Shown here one piece after another: positions 1-9,262 of a stretch of DNA of 64,000 bases. The position numbers and the translations under genes are program-made. Source of the DNA: Consotaella aegiceratis (GTDB lineage Bacteria > Pseudomonadota > Alphaproteobacteria > Rhizobiales > Rhizobiaceae). The stretch is taken from the NCBI RefSeq assembly GCF_036541425.1, contig NZ_JAZHFT010000001.1, forward strand, positions 62,001-126,000, in the 5' to 3' direction. Position 1 is the first letter of the stretch. Each line of letters starts with the position of its first letter. The notes under the pieces were generated by a model. It saw nothing but the letters and a program-made list of their open reading frames with translations, did no database searches and was not told where the DNA came from.

Positions 1-2
1 GC

Positions 3-131
3 GGATCCTTCTGGTTTCTTCCCTTGCCACTCCGGCCGAGCGGTCCGGATGAGGCAGGCTCGGCCGCAGCGGATCTTGTCACCGCCGCGACCGAGCGGCT
101 AATTCACTCTGGCGTTGCAGCAACGCCGTGA
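3..131 (+). CDS. Possible C-terminal end of an upstream gene (left-truncated)
   Basis: A reading frame is open from the left edge and ends in TGA. It would encode about 42 residues with the GC-rich third positions of a coding stretch here. The tail reads ADLVTAATERLIHSG, which looks like a C-terminal helix, but too little is present to name a family. It ends about 50 bp before the next gene on the same strand. Two other frames are also open for part of this stretch, so this may be non-coding. Confidence 0.25.
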   Translation, partial: GSFWFLPLPLRPSGPDEAGSAAADLVTAATERLIHSGVAATP

Positions 132-184
132 CTTCGATCCACCCACCCGAGCCGCCTTTCCGGAGACCTGCAGGCCTTGCGATC

Positions 185-1336
185 ATGAACGACAGACTTG
201 GCGGACGGACGAAGGTGCGGCTTGGCGAGGCGACTGGCCACAATCTCGTTCATGCGGCCGACCACAATCTGCGGATCACGCTCGAACTGATCCGGCGGAA
301 GGGACGCCTGGGCCGGATCGACCTGGCTGCCCTGACAGGGCTGACGCCCGCCGGCGTCGGCAACATTCTGCACCGGCTGACCAGCGAAGGCCTGATCCGG
401 GACGTCGGCGGATCGGGCAAGCGGTCGGTGCAGTACGAGATCGCGCCCGATGGCGCCTACGGGATGGGCATCGACATCGCCGGCGACACGATCGAGGTCG
501 CGCTGGTGAATCTCGCCGGCGAAGTCGTGCATCGAGACCGCTGCGAGGCTGCTTCGAGCGCTCCCGATGCATTTGCCAAGGCAGTTCGGGACACGGCCTT
601 TTCCGTCGCCGCGCGATTGTCCGCGACGGCATCGCCGCGGCTTCTCGGTATCGGGCTCGCCGCGCCGGACACGCTCGGCGCCGATCAGCTCGCGGTTCTG
701 ACGCAGTCGCTGGCGCCGTTTGCCGTCCAGGCGGAACGCGATACCACCGCCGCGGTGCTCGCCGAGCGCCGGTTCGGGGCCGGCGGTCATGACGGCAGCT
801 TCGTCCACATTCTGTTGCGCGACCGGATTCGCGCCGGATTTCTGATCAACGACACCGTCTACGAAGGCGTCACGCGCAGTGCCGGACGGATCGGCGACAT
901 GCACACCGGCGAGGACGGCCGGCCTCTCGACGAGGTGGCGGCGATCGCCGACCTGTCTCCGGAGCTGGCGCGTGCCGGAGAGAAACCTTCGTCCGGGACT
1001 GCCCTTCCGGGCTGTCGCGAGGATGCGATCGAGGCGTGGCTCGCCGCGACCTCCGAGCACCTTCTCGATGCCATCGTCGCACTGGCCGGTCTGATCGCCC
1101 CTGGTACCGTTTTCATCGGCGGCGTGCTGTCCGACGATTTGAACCGCCGGCTGGTCGAGCACCTGAACGAAGGCCGTGCGGAACGGATGACCGGGCCGGT
1201 GCAGCCGCGCTGGCTGCCGGAGATCGCCGCCAGTTCCGTCGGGATCGACGCGGTGCTCCTGGGCGCGGCGATCCTGCCCTTCCTGCATCGGCTTCTGCCC
1301 GATCCGAGGCGGCCGAGCGGGGTTGGCCCAGGCTGA
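185..1336 (+). CDS. ROK-family transcriptional regulator
   Basis: About 383 residues in the usual NagC/Mlc/XylR arrangement. An N-terminal winged helix-turn-helix (roughly residues 25-85, IDLAALTGLTPAGVGNILHR) is followed by a ROK sugar-kinase-like domain beginning YGMGIDIAGDTIEVALV. The cysteine-rich zinc site (CxCGxxGC) of classical ROK proteins is absent: where it should be, the sequence is GRIGDMHTGEDGRPLDEVAA. Ligand sensing may therefore differ. The ATG at 185 is preferred over an upstream in-frame start at 128 because MNDRLGGRT matches the usual regulator N-terminus. The gene converges on a second ROK gene. It probably regulates sugar uptake, perhaps the neighbouring mannosidase/ABC locus; the target is inferred from position only. 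Confidence 0.85.
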   Translation: MNDRLGGRTKVRLGEATGHNLVHAADHNLRITLELIRRKGRLGRIDLAALTGLTPAGVGNILHRLTSEGLIRDVGGSGKRSVQYEIAPDGAYGMGIDIAGDTIEVALVNLAGEVVHRDRCEAASSAPDAFAKAVRDTAFSVAARLSATASPRLLGIGLAAPDTLGADQLAVLTQSLAPFAVQAERDTTAAVLAERRFGAGGHDGSFVHILLRDRIRAGFLINDTVYEGVTRSAGRIGDMHTGEDGRPLDEVAAIADLSPELARAGEKPSSGTALPGCREDAIEAWLAATSEHLLDAIVALAGLIAPGTVFIGGVLSDDLNRRLVEHLNEGRAERMTGPVQPRWLPEIAASSVGIDAVLLGAAILPFLHRLLPDPRRPSGVGPG

Positions 1337-1347
1337 AACGGTCGTGC

Positions 1348-2571
1348 TCATCGCGCGAGATCTCCCGCGACCGTATGATGACCGGTGTGCGGCAGACGGG
1401 TGCGCTGAGCCCGGTCACGGGCTTCCAGCCGCAACACTTCCGCCAGCGGCATGGTCGCGGCACCGAGCGCGGCGGCGTTTTCGGAGCCCGCCGCCCGATA
1501 GATCGGCGGCGCCTTTCGCCCGGACTGCGCCAAATGGTCGTGCACGTTGACCAGCAGTTCGTCGATCAGGCGGATCGGCAGACGGCCGCCGGTGAGGATC
1601 GCATCCGGATCGATCAGTAGCCCGATCTGAATCGCCGCCTCGGCCAGATGAACGGCTTTGTCGCGGAGCCATTGCGAAACCAGGTCGCGGCCGCGCCGAT
1701 CGAGTAGCAGAAGCTGGTGCGGATGCGAAATCTCGATACCGTGCTCGGCCAGGAACTCGTAGAGGATGAAGAGCGAGATCACCTGCCCCAGCGGTTCGAC
1801 GCTGCCGCCGCGGCCCTTGTCGGCGACGAGCGCCGGCATCCATCCGATCTCGCCCGACAGGCCGCCGGTGCCATGATAGCAGACGCCGTCGAGAACCACG
1901 CCGCCACCGAGACCCGAACCGATGAAGATGTAGAAGAAGCTGCGGCTTTCGACACCCAGCCCATAGTTCAGTTCGCCGATCGTGGCCGCCGTCGCGTCGT
2001 TGTCGATGAAGATCGGCAGCGTCGTGAACTCGGCGAAGCGCTGGCGCACGTCGACCCGGTCCCAGGCGGTGAATTCGGCGGGCATCTTGGGAAATGGGAT
2101 CTCGCCGAGCCAGTCGGGGATCGCCAAGCCGATGCCGGCCAGCCGATCCGGATCGACCAGCCGGCGATGGCGAAAGGTCGCCAGCGCCTCCTGCGTCAGT
2201 TCGAAGAACTGGTCCGGCAGGATGTAATGGATGTCGTAGTGAAGCCGGCCGCGCATGGTGCCGGCCGCGTCGAGAGCGACGAAGGTCACGTGATCGCGGG
2301 CCATGCCGATGCCGACCGCGCAGGCCCCGGCCGGATCGATCTCCAGCTCGATCGCCGGCTGGCCGGGCGCGCCGTGACGCCGACCCGCTTCGATGACGAG
2401 CCCGTCGGCGATCAGGCGCCCCGCGATGCGGGCCACCGCCTGCTTGGTCAAGCCGGTGCGCTGCGCCAGCTCCGTTCGCGAAAGCGGCTGATACCGTTGA
2501 ATCGTGCGCAGAATGACGCCGCGATTGTGGTCGGCCGCGAGTTCCGAGTTGGAGCCGGCGAAGCTGTTCAT
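1348..2571 (-). CDS. ROK-family transcriptional regulator (mannosidase/ABC locus)
   Basis: 407 residues. An N-terminal winged HTH (LSRTELAQRTGLTKQAVARI) precedes a ROK domain with the typical core FIDNDATAATIGELNYG and SGLGGGVVLDGVCYHGTGG. The canonical ROK zinc cysteines are missing after GEIGWMP, as in the other ROK protein of this locus. It is the last gene of the minus-strand run SBP - permease - permease - mannosidase - regulator, 56 bp after the mannosidase, so it is very likely the local regulator, induced by a mannose-containing sugar or its breakdown product. The family call is firm; the ligand is inferred from context. Confidence 0.88.
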   Translation of the reverse strand: MNSFAGSNSELAADHNRGVILRTIQRYQPLSRTELAQRTGLTKQAVARIAGRLIADGLVIEAGRRHGAPGQPAIELEIDPAGACAVGIGMARDHVTFVALDAAGTMRGRLHYDIHYILPDQFFELTQEALATFRHRRLVDPDRLAGIGLAIPDWLGEIPFPKMPAEFTAWDRVDVRQRFAEFTTLPIFIDNDATAATIGELNYGLGVESRSFFYIFIGSGLGGGVVLDGVCYHGTGGLSGEIGWMPALVADKGRGGSVEPLGQVISLFILYEFLAEHGIEISHPHQLLLLDRRGRDLVSQWLRDKAVHLAEAAIQIGLLIDPDAILTGGRLPIRLIDELLVNVHDHLAQSGRKAPPIYRAAGSENAAALGAATMPLAEVLRLEARDRAQRTRLPHTGHHTVAGDLAR

Positions 2572-2627
2572 GACCGGCTGGTCGATCGTTGCGCGATGTC
2601 CGTCACCGTGGGCAGAGCCTCTTCAAG

Positions 2628-5600
2628 TCACGCCTTCGTCAATCGGAGGCTGCGCACCTCGAACGGACGGATGTCGTCGCGCTCACCGACGGCAGCCGGC
2701 TCTTCCAGCAGCGTCACGTCGCCGGCGACCTGCCAGCCGTCGACTTCGACGGACACCGGACCGCGGCCGCCCGCCGGCTCGAAGAGCCGCAGGATCAGGT
2801 CGTCGCTGTCCTCGGCCGCCTTGAATCCGGCGAGCGCCACCGTGTGCCCGTCGACGCGGACCGGAGCCGTCGTGCCGACGGCGAGCCCCGTGGCGGCCGT
2901 CGTCAGCAGCGGCTGGTTCAGGTCTTCCGCCTCCTCGCGGACGCCGCCGGCGATCCAGTCGCCTTCATGCGGCATCAGCGAATAGGTGAAGCTCTGCCTG
3001 CCCTCGTCGGCGAGCGGGTCCGGATAGATCGGCGAACGCAGGAGGCTCAGGCCCAGCACATTGCCGCGCGCCGAGTGGCCGTATTTGCCGTCGTTGAGCA
3101 GCGCCACGCCGAAGCCCGGTTCCGAGAGGTCGGCGAAGCGATGCGCCGGCATCTCGAAGCGCGCCTCGTCCCAGGAGGTGTTGACGTGGGTCGGCCGCCG
3201 CACGACGCCGAAGGCGCATTCGAAGGTGGCATAGTCGGAGCGCACGGCCAGCGGGAACAGCGCCCTCAGGAACACACGCCGGTCATGCCAGTCGAGCTCG
3301 GTGTGAATGTCGACGCGCGGGCTGTTGGCCCACAGCGCGACCGTCTGCACGATGGTGGAATCGCGAAAACGCTTGGCGATCCGGATGGCGGCGCGATGCG
3401 GGCCGCCCTCGATCACCTCGACGCTCTCGACCTCGGCGATCTCGATGCCTTTGGCCTCGTAGTCGTTCTCGACGTCCCAGGCGTCCCAATTGCGCGGCTT
3501 GTCCATCGGATAGGCCCAGAGCTGGTTGCCTCTGCCATCGAGCGCCTCGCGGCCGGCCCGCTTGTCGAAGACCGAGGCGAGCGTGCCGTCGGCGCCGATC
3601 TCGACCTTGAGGAACTGGTTTTCCAGCGTGGTGCCGGCCGCCTGCACCGCCGGGGCCTGGGGCAGCGCCGCCGGATCGACGACCGCCAGCCCCAATGCCG
3701 GAACGGTCAGAGACGAGGCCAGCGGCTTGCCCTGCCACTCGCCCCGCAGCGGCCGCTCCGCAAGGCCCGGATTGACCACCACCAGAGCGTTGGCGACATT
3801 GCCGTTCGGCAGCGCGCCCGCCAGCGTGGCGAGTGCCTCGCCCTGGCGCTTCAGGCCGGCATCGCGGGCCTGTGTCAGCTCGCTGACGGCGTCCTCGTAG
3901 ATCTCGCGAACGCCCGAGCCCGGCAGGATGTCGTGGAACTCGTTCTTCAGCACCGCTCTCCAGGCCGTCTCCAGGCTCTCCGGCTTGGGGGCGCCGAGGA
4001 GCGTCGCCAGCGAGGTCAGCGTCTCGGCGGTGATCAACGCGCGCTCGGCCTCGCGATGCCGCTTCTTGGTCAGGCTCTGAGTGGTCAGCGTGCCCCGGTG
4101 AAGCTCGAGATAGATCTCGCCCAGCCATACCGGCACTGCCGTCTCTTCTGCCGTCGCGTGCGCCCGTTTGAAGAAGTCCTCGACGCGGGCCGGCTCCAGC
4201 GACGGAACGGCGGGGAAGTCGGCGAGCTGCGCTTGGCGCTCCAGCATCTCGGGCGTCACGCCGCCGCCGCCGTCGCCGTACCCGATGGCGAGCAGGCTCT
4301 CCGAATGACGGACCTTGCCCCGGAAGTTCTTCCAGGTGGCGATGACCGCCCTCGGCTCGACGACGCCGTTATAGCCGCCCACCGGATTGTCGAAGGTGTG
4401 AGCGAGGACGCGGCTTCCGTCGAGACCCTCCCACCAGAACAGGTCGTGCGGGAAACGGTTGGTCTCCGACCAGTTGACCTTGATGGTGAAGAAGCTGTCG
4501 ATGCCGCCCTGGCGCAGCAATTGCGGCAGCGCGCCGGAGAAGCCGAAACAATCCGGCAGCCAGCAGACGCTGTGGGTGACGCCGAACTTTTCGCGGAAAT
4601 AGCGCTGACCGTAGAGGATCTGGCGCACGAAGCTTTCGCCGGTCGGCATGTTGGTGTCGGGTTCCACCCACATGCCGCCGATCGTCTCCCACCGGCCTTC
4701 CTTGACCCTCTTGGCGATGGCCGCGAAGAGCTCGGGGTCGTCCTCCTCGACCTGAGCGTAATAGGCCGCCGTCGACTGGTTGAAAACGAAGGAGGGAAAC
4801 CGCTCCATCAGCCCGAGCGCGGTGTGGAAGGTGCGGCGCGCCTTGCGCCGCGTCTCGGCGTAGGGCCACAGCCAGGCGAGATCGATATGAGCATGGCCGG
4901 TGATGGCCAGCTTGCCGGTCTGCGGATAGCGCTGATTGAGCTGTTGGAGCTCGGCCACCAGGGCCTTGTGCGCTTCGACCACGGCAGCGCGGTGGTCCTG
5001 CCGCAGCCCGTCCGGCGCATCCTTGAGGTCCGGCAACTGCCAGATCTTCTGCTGCATCGGTGCCGGCGCGGTGCGCGCGATGTAGTCGGCGGTGGCCGAC
5101 GGCCAGTCGAGCGCCACGAACGCTTTTTCGGCCGCCGCGATCAGATGCGGCACCACCTCGTGGCCGCCGAGTTCACGGGCCGCTTCATGAACCTGACGCA
5201 ACAGCAGATGCAGTTCGTGCACCGGCCGGTCGATCCAGGCGACGTGCGCCTTGGTCAGCCGCGGCTCGCGCACCGGCTCGCCGAAGGGCAGCCGGGCGAC
5301 GCTGTCGGTTTCGACGCGGAATTGGTGTGCGGGGACCGGAAAGCGCTGATGGAAGGGATCGAGGCCGAAATGCGTCGTTTCGCCCTTGGTGGGCACGAGC
5401 GCGATCAGGCTCTCGCCGCCGAGGTCGAGCGCGAGTTCGGTTTCCTCCACGGGCCAGTGCTCCGGCACGGTCACGTCGGCCGCCAGATGCACGACGCCGT
5501 CGCGACGCGGCCAGAAACCGCCTTGTCCGAGCGGCTCGCCGTCGAAGGTCCAGCCGTCGACGGCAGCCCTCTCCCTTTCGCGCCAATGCTCCAGTTCGTC

Positions 5601-5648
5601 CGCGCGAACCCTCAAGCGGACCAACCGCTGCTCCAAGGTGAGCGACAT
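2628..5648 (-). CDS. Alpha-mannosidase, glycoside hydrolase family 38
   Basis: 1006 residues, the normal length for bacterial GH38 enzymes. The catalytic domain starts near residue 247 with GHAHIDLAWLWPY, where the zinc ligands His254 and Asp256 sit. The nucleophile is Asp366 in CWLPDCFGFSGALPQ. Middle and C-terminal beta domains follow (about residues 520-1006). There is no signal peptide, so the enzyme is expected to be cytoplasmic and to release mannose from imported alpha-mannosides or mannosylated glycosides. It lies 19 bp downstream of the second permease gene and is clearly cotranscribed with the transporter. Confidence 0.93.
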   Translation of the reverse strand: MSLTLEQRLVRLRVRADELEHWRERERAAVDGWTFDGEPLGQGGFWPRRDGVVHLAADVTVPEHWPVEETELALDLGGESLIALVPTKGETTHFGLDPFHQRFPVPAHQFRVETDSVARLPFGEPVREPRLTKAHVAWIDRPVHELHLLLRQVHEAARELGGHEVVPHLIAAAEKAFVALDWPSATADYIARTAPAPMQQKIWQLPDLKDAPDGLRQDHRAAVVEAHKALVAELQQLNQRYPQTGKLAITGHAHIDLAWLWPYAETRRKARRTFHTALGLMERFPSFVFNQSTAAYYAQVEEDDPELFAAIAKRVKEGRWETIGGMWVEPDTNMPTGESFVRQILYGQRYFREKFGVTHSVCWLPDCFGFSGALPQLLRQGGIDSFFTIKVNWSETNRFPHDLFWWEGLDGSRVLAHTFDNPVGGYNGVVEPRAVIATWKNFRGKVRHSESLLAIGYGDGGGGVTPEMLERQAQLADFPAVPSLEPARVEDFFKRAHATAEETAVPVWLGEIYLELHRGTLTTQSLTKKRHREAERALITAETLTSLATLLGAPKPESLETAWRAVLKNEFHDILPGSGVREIYEDAVSELTQARDAGLKRQGEALATLAGALPNGNVANALVVVNPGLAERPLRGEWQGKPLASSLTVPALGLAVVDPAALPQAPAVQAAGTTLENQFLKVEIGADGTLASVFDKRAGREALDGRGNQLWAYPMDKPRNWDAWDVENDYEAKGIEIAEVESVEVIEGGPHRAAIRIAKRFRDSTIVQTVALWANSPRVDIHTELDWHDRRVFLRALFPLAVRSDYATFECAFGVVRRPTHVNTSWDEARFEMPAHRFADLSEPGFGVALLNDGKYGHSARGNVLGLSLLRSPIYPDPLADEGRQSFTYSLMPHEGDWIAGGVREEAEDLNQPLLTTAATGLAVGTTAPVRVDGHTVALAGFKAAEDSDDLILRLFEPAGGRGPVSVEVDGWQVAGDVTLLEEPAAVGERDDIRPFEVRSLRLTKA

Positions 5649-5667
5649 CGAGAATACTCCGGTCTGT

Positions 5668-6510
5668 TCAGCCCTTCACCGCACCGGCGGTGATGGCCCC
5701 GACGATGAGGCGTTGCAGGGCGAGAAAGGCGATGATGGCCGGCACAACCGCCACCAGACACGCCGCAGCCAGAAGCTGGGTCGTGGAGGCGCTGGTGCTG
5801 CCGGCATAGTTGAAGATGGCGACGGCGATCGGCTGCAGGCTGTCCTGGCTGAGAAGCAGGAACGGCACCAGGAATTGCGACCAGCCGAGGATCACCGTCA
5901 GAATGAAGGCAGAGGCGAGGCCGGGCGACGCGAGGGGCAAGGTCACGCGCCAGAACACGCCGAACGGCGTGCAGCCGTCGATCTCGGCGGCCTCCTCCAC
6001 GGCCGCCGGAATACCGTCGATGAATGCCTTGAGCAGCCATGTGCACATCGGCACGCTCACGGCGATATAGACCATGGTCGCGCCGAAATGGGAATCGACC
6101 AGTCCGATCCGGCTCATATAGCGATAGAGCGGCACCATGATGACGAGCGGCGAGACCATCTGGAAGCCGAGGATTCCCATCAGCATCCAGTTCTTTCCGG
6201 CGAAGCGGAAGCGGGAAAAGGCATAGGCCGCGGGCGCGGCGACGATCAGGCAGCCGAGCGCACCCAGCACCGACAGCTTCAGCCCGTTCCACAGATAGAT
6301 CGGAAACTCGTTGCTCGACAGGATGGTAATGAAATTGTCCAGGGTCGGCTCGTGAGGGATGAAGCGGCTGGCCCCGCGAAACACCTCCTTGCGGGTGCGC
6401 AGCGCCAGCGACAACAGCCAGGCGAGCGGCGTGAGAAAGAAGGCGGCGATCACGATCATCGCCACATAGCTCGCCCCGTCGAGCCAACGTTCTTTCGATC
6501 GGCGGTTCAT
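5668..6510 (-). CDS. Carbohydrate ABC transporter permease, MalG type
   Basis: 280 residues of an inner-membrane permease with about six membrane segments. The inner-membrane-component EAA loop reads EAAEIDGCTPFGVFWRVTLP, which contacts the ATPase. The ATG at 6510 overlaps the upstream permease stop by ATGA, so translation is coupled. A longer in-frame extension into the upstream gene is rejected because it is the shadow of that gene. With its partner it forms the channel of a sugar importer feeding the GH38 mannosidase. No ATPase is encoded in this operon, so a shared MsmK/UgpC-type ATPase from elsewhere is presumably used. Confidence 0.92.
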   Translation of the reverse strand: MNRRSKERWLDGASYVAMIVIAAFFLTPLAWLLSLALRTRKEVFRGASRFIPHEPTLDNFITILSSNEFPIYLWNGLKLSVLGALGCLIVAAPAAYAFSRFRFAGKNWMLMGILGFQMVSPLVIMVPLYRYMSRIGLVDSHFGATMVYIAVSVPMCTWLLKAFIDGIPAAVEEAAEIDGCTPFGVFWRVTLPLASPGLASAFILTVILGWSQFLVPFLLLSQDSLQPIAVAIFNYAGSTSASTTQLLAAACLVAVVPAIIAFLALQRLIVGAITAGAVKG

Positions 6511-7448
6511 GCGGCGGACTCCTGGCGCGGGAGGAACAGGGCGTAGGCCAGAGCAAGCACCAGGCTGATCAGGAGCATCAGCACCGACAGCACGCATCCG
6601 CCGGCGAGGTCATAGTTACGGAACACCGTGTTGAAGGTGAACAGCGAGATGACTTCGGTGGCGCGGCCCGGGCCGCCGCCGGTCAGCGAGATGATGGCGT
6701 CGAACGTGTTCAGCGTCTGGATGGTGATCAGGATCGAATTGACCAGCAGCGCCGTGCGCAACAGCGGCAGGGTCACGTAGAAAAAGCGCTGCCAGCCCCG
6801 CGCGCCGTCGACTTCGGCGGCCTCGAAATAGGTCGGATCGATCGATTTCAGCGCGGCGTAGAGGATGATCATCGAGAACGCCGTGCCGCGCCACACGTTG
6901 GAGATGATCACCGAAACCATGGCGATCTGGGGATCCGACAACCAGGCGACGCGCCCGACGCCGATCATGTGCAACGCGCTGTTCAGTGCGCCGTAGGGAG
7001 CTTCGGAAAACAGCATCTGCCAGATCAGGCCGTTGGCGATGCCCGGGATCACCCAGGCGACCAACACCGTGGTGCGCAGCGCCATGACGCCGACCAGCCC
7101 ACGCTTTTCGCCGCGAACGACGAGCAAGGCGATCGCCAGCCCGAAAAACTGCTGACCGACCACCGAAAACAGGGTGAACACCGCCGTGGTCCATAGAACG
7201 CCGGGCAGGTTCGGGTTGGTCAGAATGGCCTTCACGCTGGCCAGCGTGAAGTCTTCCTCGGACCCGATCAGAGTGGCGTTGGTGAAGGCCAGACGGAAAA
7301 CGTCGACAATCGGATAGAGGTAGAACAGGCCGAGCATGATGGCGACCGGAAACAGCCACGGATAGGGGCTGTGTTCGAGCCATAGCGTCAGCCGGCGCGT
7401 GCGAGTGGGTCGCCGCCGATGCGAGGCGACATGAGCCGTCACCGTCAT
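6507..7448 (-). CDS. Carbohydrate ABC transporter permease, MalF/UgpA type
   Basis: 313 residues. A cytoplasmic basic N-terminus is followed by about six transmembrane helices and the EAA loop EAAEVDGARGWQRFFYVTLP. It pairs with the MalG-type permease just downstream, with a 4-bp overlap. It lies 61 bp after the substrate-binding protein gene. The substrate is inferred to be a mannoside oligosaccharide or glycoside from the adjacent GH38 enzyme. Confidence 0.92.
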   Translation of the reverse strand: MTVTAHVASHRRRPTRTRRLTLWLEHSPYPWLFPVAIMLGLFYLYPIVDVFRLAFTNATLIGSEEDFTLASVKAILTNPNLPGVLWTTAVFTLFSVVGQQFFGLAIALLVVRGEKRGLVGVMALRTTVLVAWVIPGIANGLIWQMLFSEAPYGALNSALHMIGVGRVAWLSDPQIAMVSVIISNVWRGTAFSMIILYAALKSIDPTYFEAAEVDGARGWQRFFYVTLPLLRTALLVNSILITIQTLNTFDAIISLTGGGPGRATEVISLFTFNTVFRNYDLAGGCVLSVLMLLISLVLALAYALFLPRQESAA

Positions 7449-7509
7449 GAGAACCTCCCTGCAGCCGGAGCCGCGGCCGACGTGACCGCGGCGCCGGTCG
7501 TTTCAGAGA

Positions 7510-8808
7510 TCAGAGCCGCCCGTAAGCGGCCTGGACGGCGGTGTTGGCGTCATCAAGCGCCTGTTCGGTCGTTTTCGTGCCGGACAGGATATCGCCCATG
7601 GCGATCTGGAGCTGGTTGGAGATCTCCGGATAGATCGGCACGCCCGGCCGGGCATGGCCGTACTGCAGAAGATCCCGGAATTTCTGGAAGGACTCCGACT
7701 TGTAGACATCGTACTTGTCGAAAGCGGCCTTCTGGGTCGGCAGGTTGGTCTGCAAGGCGGTGCCTGGACCGGCGAAGATGTCCTTGGCGATCGCCGCGCA
7801 CATCTCGGTCTTTTCCTTGTCGTCGCTGAACGAGGCGATGGTCCAGCCGCCGGTTCCGGTCGCCTTTGCGTCGGCAGTCGGTCCGGGGATCTGATCGAAC
7901 GTCCAGTTTTCGAACTCTTCGGAATCCAGCGTGCTCTTGAGCTGTGCCAATTGCCAGTTGCCGCCGACGAACAAGGCCGTGGTGTCCGCGGCCGCGGCGG
8001 CGTTCAGTTCGTCATAGCCGACGATCGTCGACACGCGCTGCGGCGCCGCCCCCGACTCGACCAGATCCTTATAATAATCCAGGGCCTTCAGGATCTTCTC
8101 ACGGTTCTCCCCGTCCGCGAAGACCGGCTTGCCGCTCTCGTCGACGAGCTGACCGCCCTGCGCCCAGAAATTCGACAGCCAGTCGAAGACCGTGCCTTCA
8201 TAACGGCCGCCGTTGAACAGGAAGCCTTCCATGCCCTCGTCGACCGACGCAAGCGCCGCCTCTTTCAGCTCCGCCCAGTCCGTCGGGGCATCGGGAACGA
8301 TCGCGCTGTTGCGATAGAGCACCCGAAGGTCGGTCGAATACCACCAGGCGTAGATCTCCCCATCGTCGCCGGTGATGCCTTCGCGGACGAAGGGGAAGAG
8401 ATCGTCGATTTCTTCCTTGGTGAAATACGGCGTCAGGGGCTTCAGGACATTGTTCTTCTTGAACAAGGCCAGCTGGAAGCTGTCGACGGACGCGCAGTCG
8501 GGTCCGCGCCCGGACTTCACCTGCTCCAGAAGCCGCGCCTGCTCCTGGCCGATATCGTTCGACATCGCCTGAAGGTTGATCCGCCAATCCGGATGCTTCT
8601 GAATGAAATCCGCGAAAAGCTCCTTGTAGCCGGCCGCCCAATCGGGATCGCTGCTGTTGGGGCTATCGCCGGCGAGGCGGAGCGTCAGCTCCTTGGGGGC
8701 GTCCGCACTGCCCACCCGATCCTTGGTGACGAGGTCCTGGGCGGTCGCGGGAATGGCAAAAAAGCAGGCTGCGCTCGCCATCAAGGCGAACGAGGTACGT
8801 AAGGCCAT
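7510..8808 (-). CDS. Carbohydrate ABC transporter substrate-binding protein
   Basis: 432 residues, family 1 extracellular solute-binding protein. A Sec signal peptide (MALRTSFALMASAACFFAIPATAQ) probably ends at ATAQ-D. The mature part has the usual features of sugar binders, such as the GKPVFADGENREKILKALDYY region and a C-terminal repeat-like tail. It is the first gene of the mannosidase transport operon and has a good sigma-70-like promoter upstream. Function: periplasmic capture of a sugar for the MalFG-type permeases that follow. Confidence 0.92.
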   Translation of the reverse strand: MALRTSFALMASAACFFAIPATAQDLVTKDRVGSADAPKELTLRLAGDSPNSSDPDWAAGYKELFADFIQKHPDWRINLQAMSNDIGQEQARLLEQVKSGRGPDCASVDSFQLALFKKNNVLKPLTPYFTKEEIDDLFPFVREGITGDDGEIYAWWYSTDLRVLYRNSAIVPDAPTDWAELKEAALASVDEGMEGFLFNGGRYEGTVFDWLSNFWAQGGQLVDESGKPVFADGENREKILKALDYYKDLVESGAAPQRVSTIVGYDELNAAAAADTTALFVGGNWQLAQLKSTLDSEEFENWTFDQIPGPTADAKATGTGGWTIASFSDDKEKTEMCAAIAKDIFAGPGTALQTNLPTQKAAFDKYDVYKSESFQKFRDLLQYGHARPGVPIYPEISNQLQIAMGDILSGTKTTEQALDDANTAVQAAYGRL

Positions 8809-8883
8809 GGGTGACTCCTCTCATTGGGGTTCGGGACGGTTAAGATCCGCCCTCGTTGCGGGGCATCTGGCGTGCCCATGGAG

Positions 8884-8912
8884 ATTAAATCACTTTGTTT
8901 TCCTATTTGCAA
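8884..8912 (-). promoter_or_regulatory. Predicted promoter of the mannosidase/ABC operon
   Basis: On the minus strand there is a -35 TTGCAA (8907-8912), a 17-bp spacer and a -10 TTTAAT (8884-8889), 75 bp before the binding-protein ATG. The TTGCAA hexamer is itself palindromic and sits in an A/T-rich island, the kind of place where ROK operators lie. It is read from the sequence; regulator binding is inferred. Confidence 0.55.
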
Positions 8913-9262
8913 CGTTCTCAATCGCGACTTCGGATGGTGCGGAACATGCGGCAGTACGCGGGCTCCGCAACCGTTCCAGGCGCCCTTCAAAGGCCACGGC
9001 AGCCGACCGGGAGCGCCGGCAGGGCGGCGTCAATCCTGAAACGGCCCGCCCGGCATCGGTCCTTGTCGGGACCCGTCCGCCCGTCGGCCTTGGATCAGGA
9101 GAAAGCTAAGTCAGCGCGATGACAGTTCGATGGCCATGTTATTGCTGCCGGTGAAAATAACGTCGGCAATAACGGCGCCTGGAAGCTGGCGTTGGCGGAG
9201 TTTCGCACTGCAAGATCCGATCCGCTTGCCGAAGACGCCAGGCTTTGCCCCAACAGCCTGTC
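8913..9262. other. Intergenic region between the mannosidase operon and the ubiX-like gene
   Basis: About 350 bp upstream of the promoter that I cannot assign to a protein. Short frames exist on both strands but none has a convincing start, ribosome site or recognisable sequence. The one structured element is the imperfect palindrome at 9139-9172. Confidence 0.5.
9139..9172. repeat. Imperfect 12-bp inverted repeat
   Basis: The arms TTATTGCTGCCG and CGTCGGCAATAA match at 10 of 12 positions across a 10-bp A-rich spacer. No T-run follows on either strand, so a simple Rho-independent terminator is unlikely. It could be an operator, or an RNA hairpin at the end of the ubiX-like transcript, whose stop lies 90 bp away. 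Confidence 0.35.

Noticed and set aside
2589..5693. Very long open frame on the plus strand, antisense to the mannosidase
   Set aside because: High GC removes stop codons from shadow frames. The product is Arg/Gln/Asp-rich with no family likeness, while the opposite strand encodes a complete GH38 enzyme.
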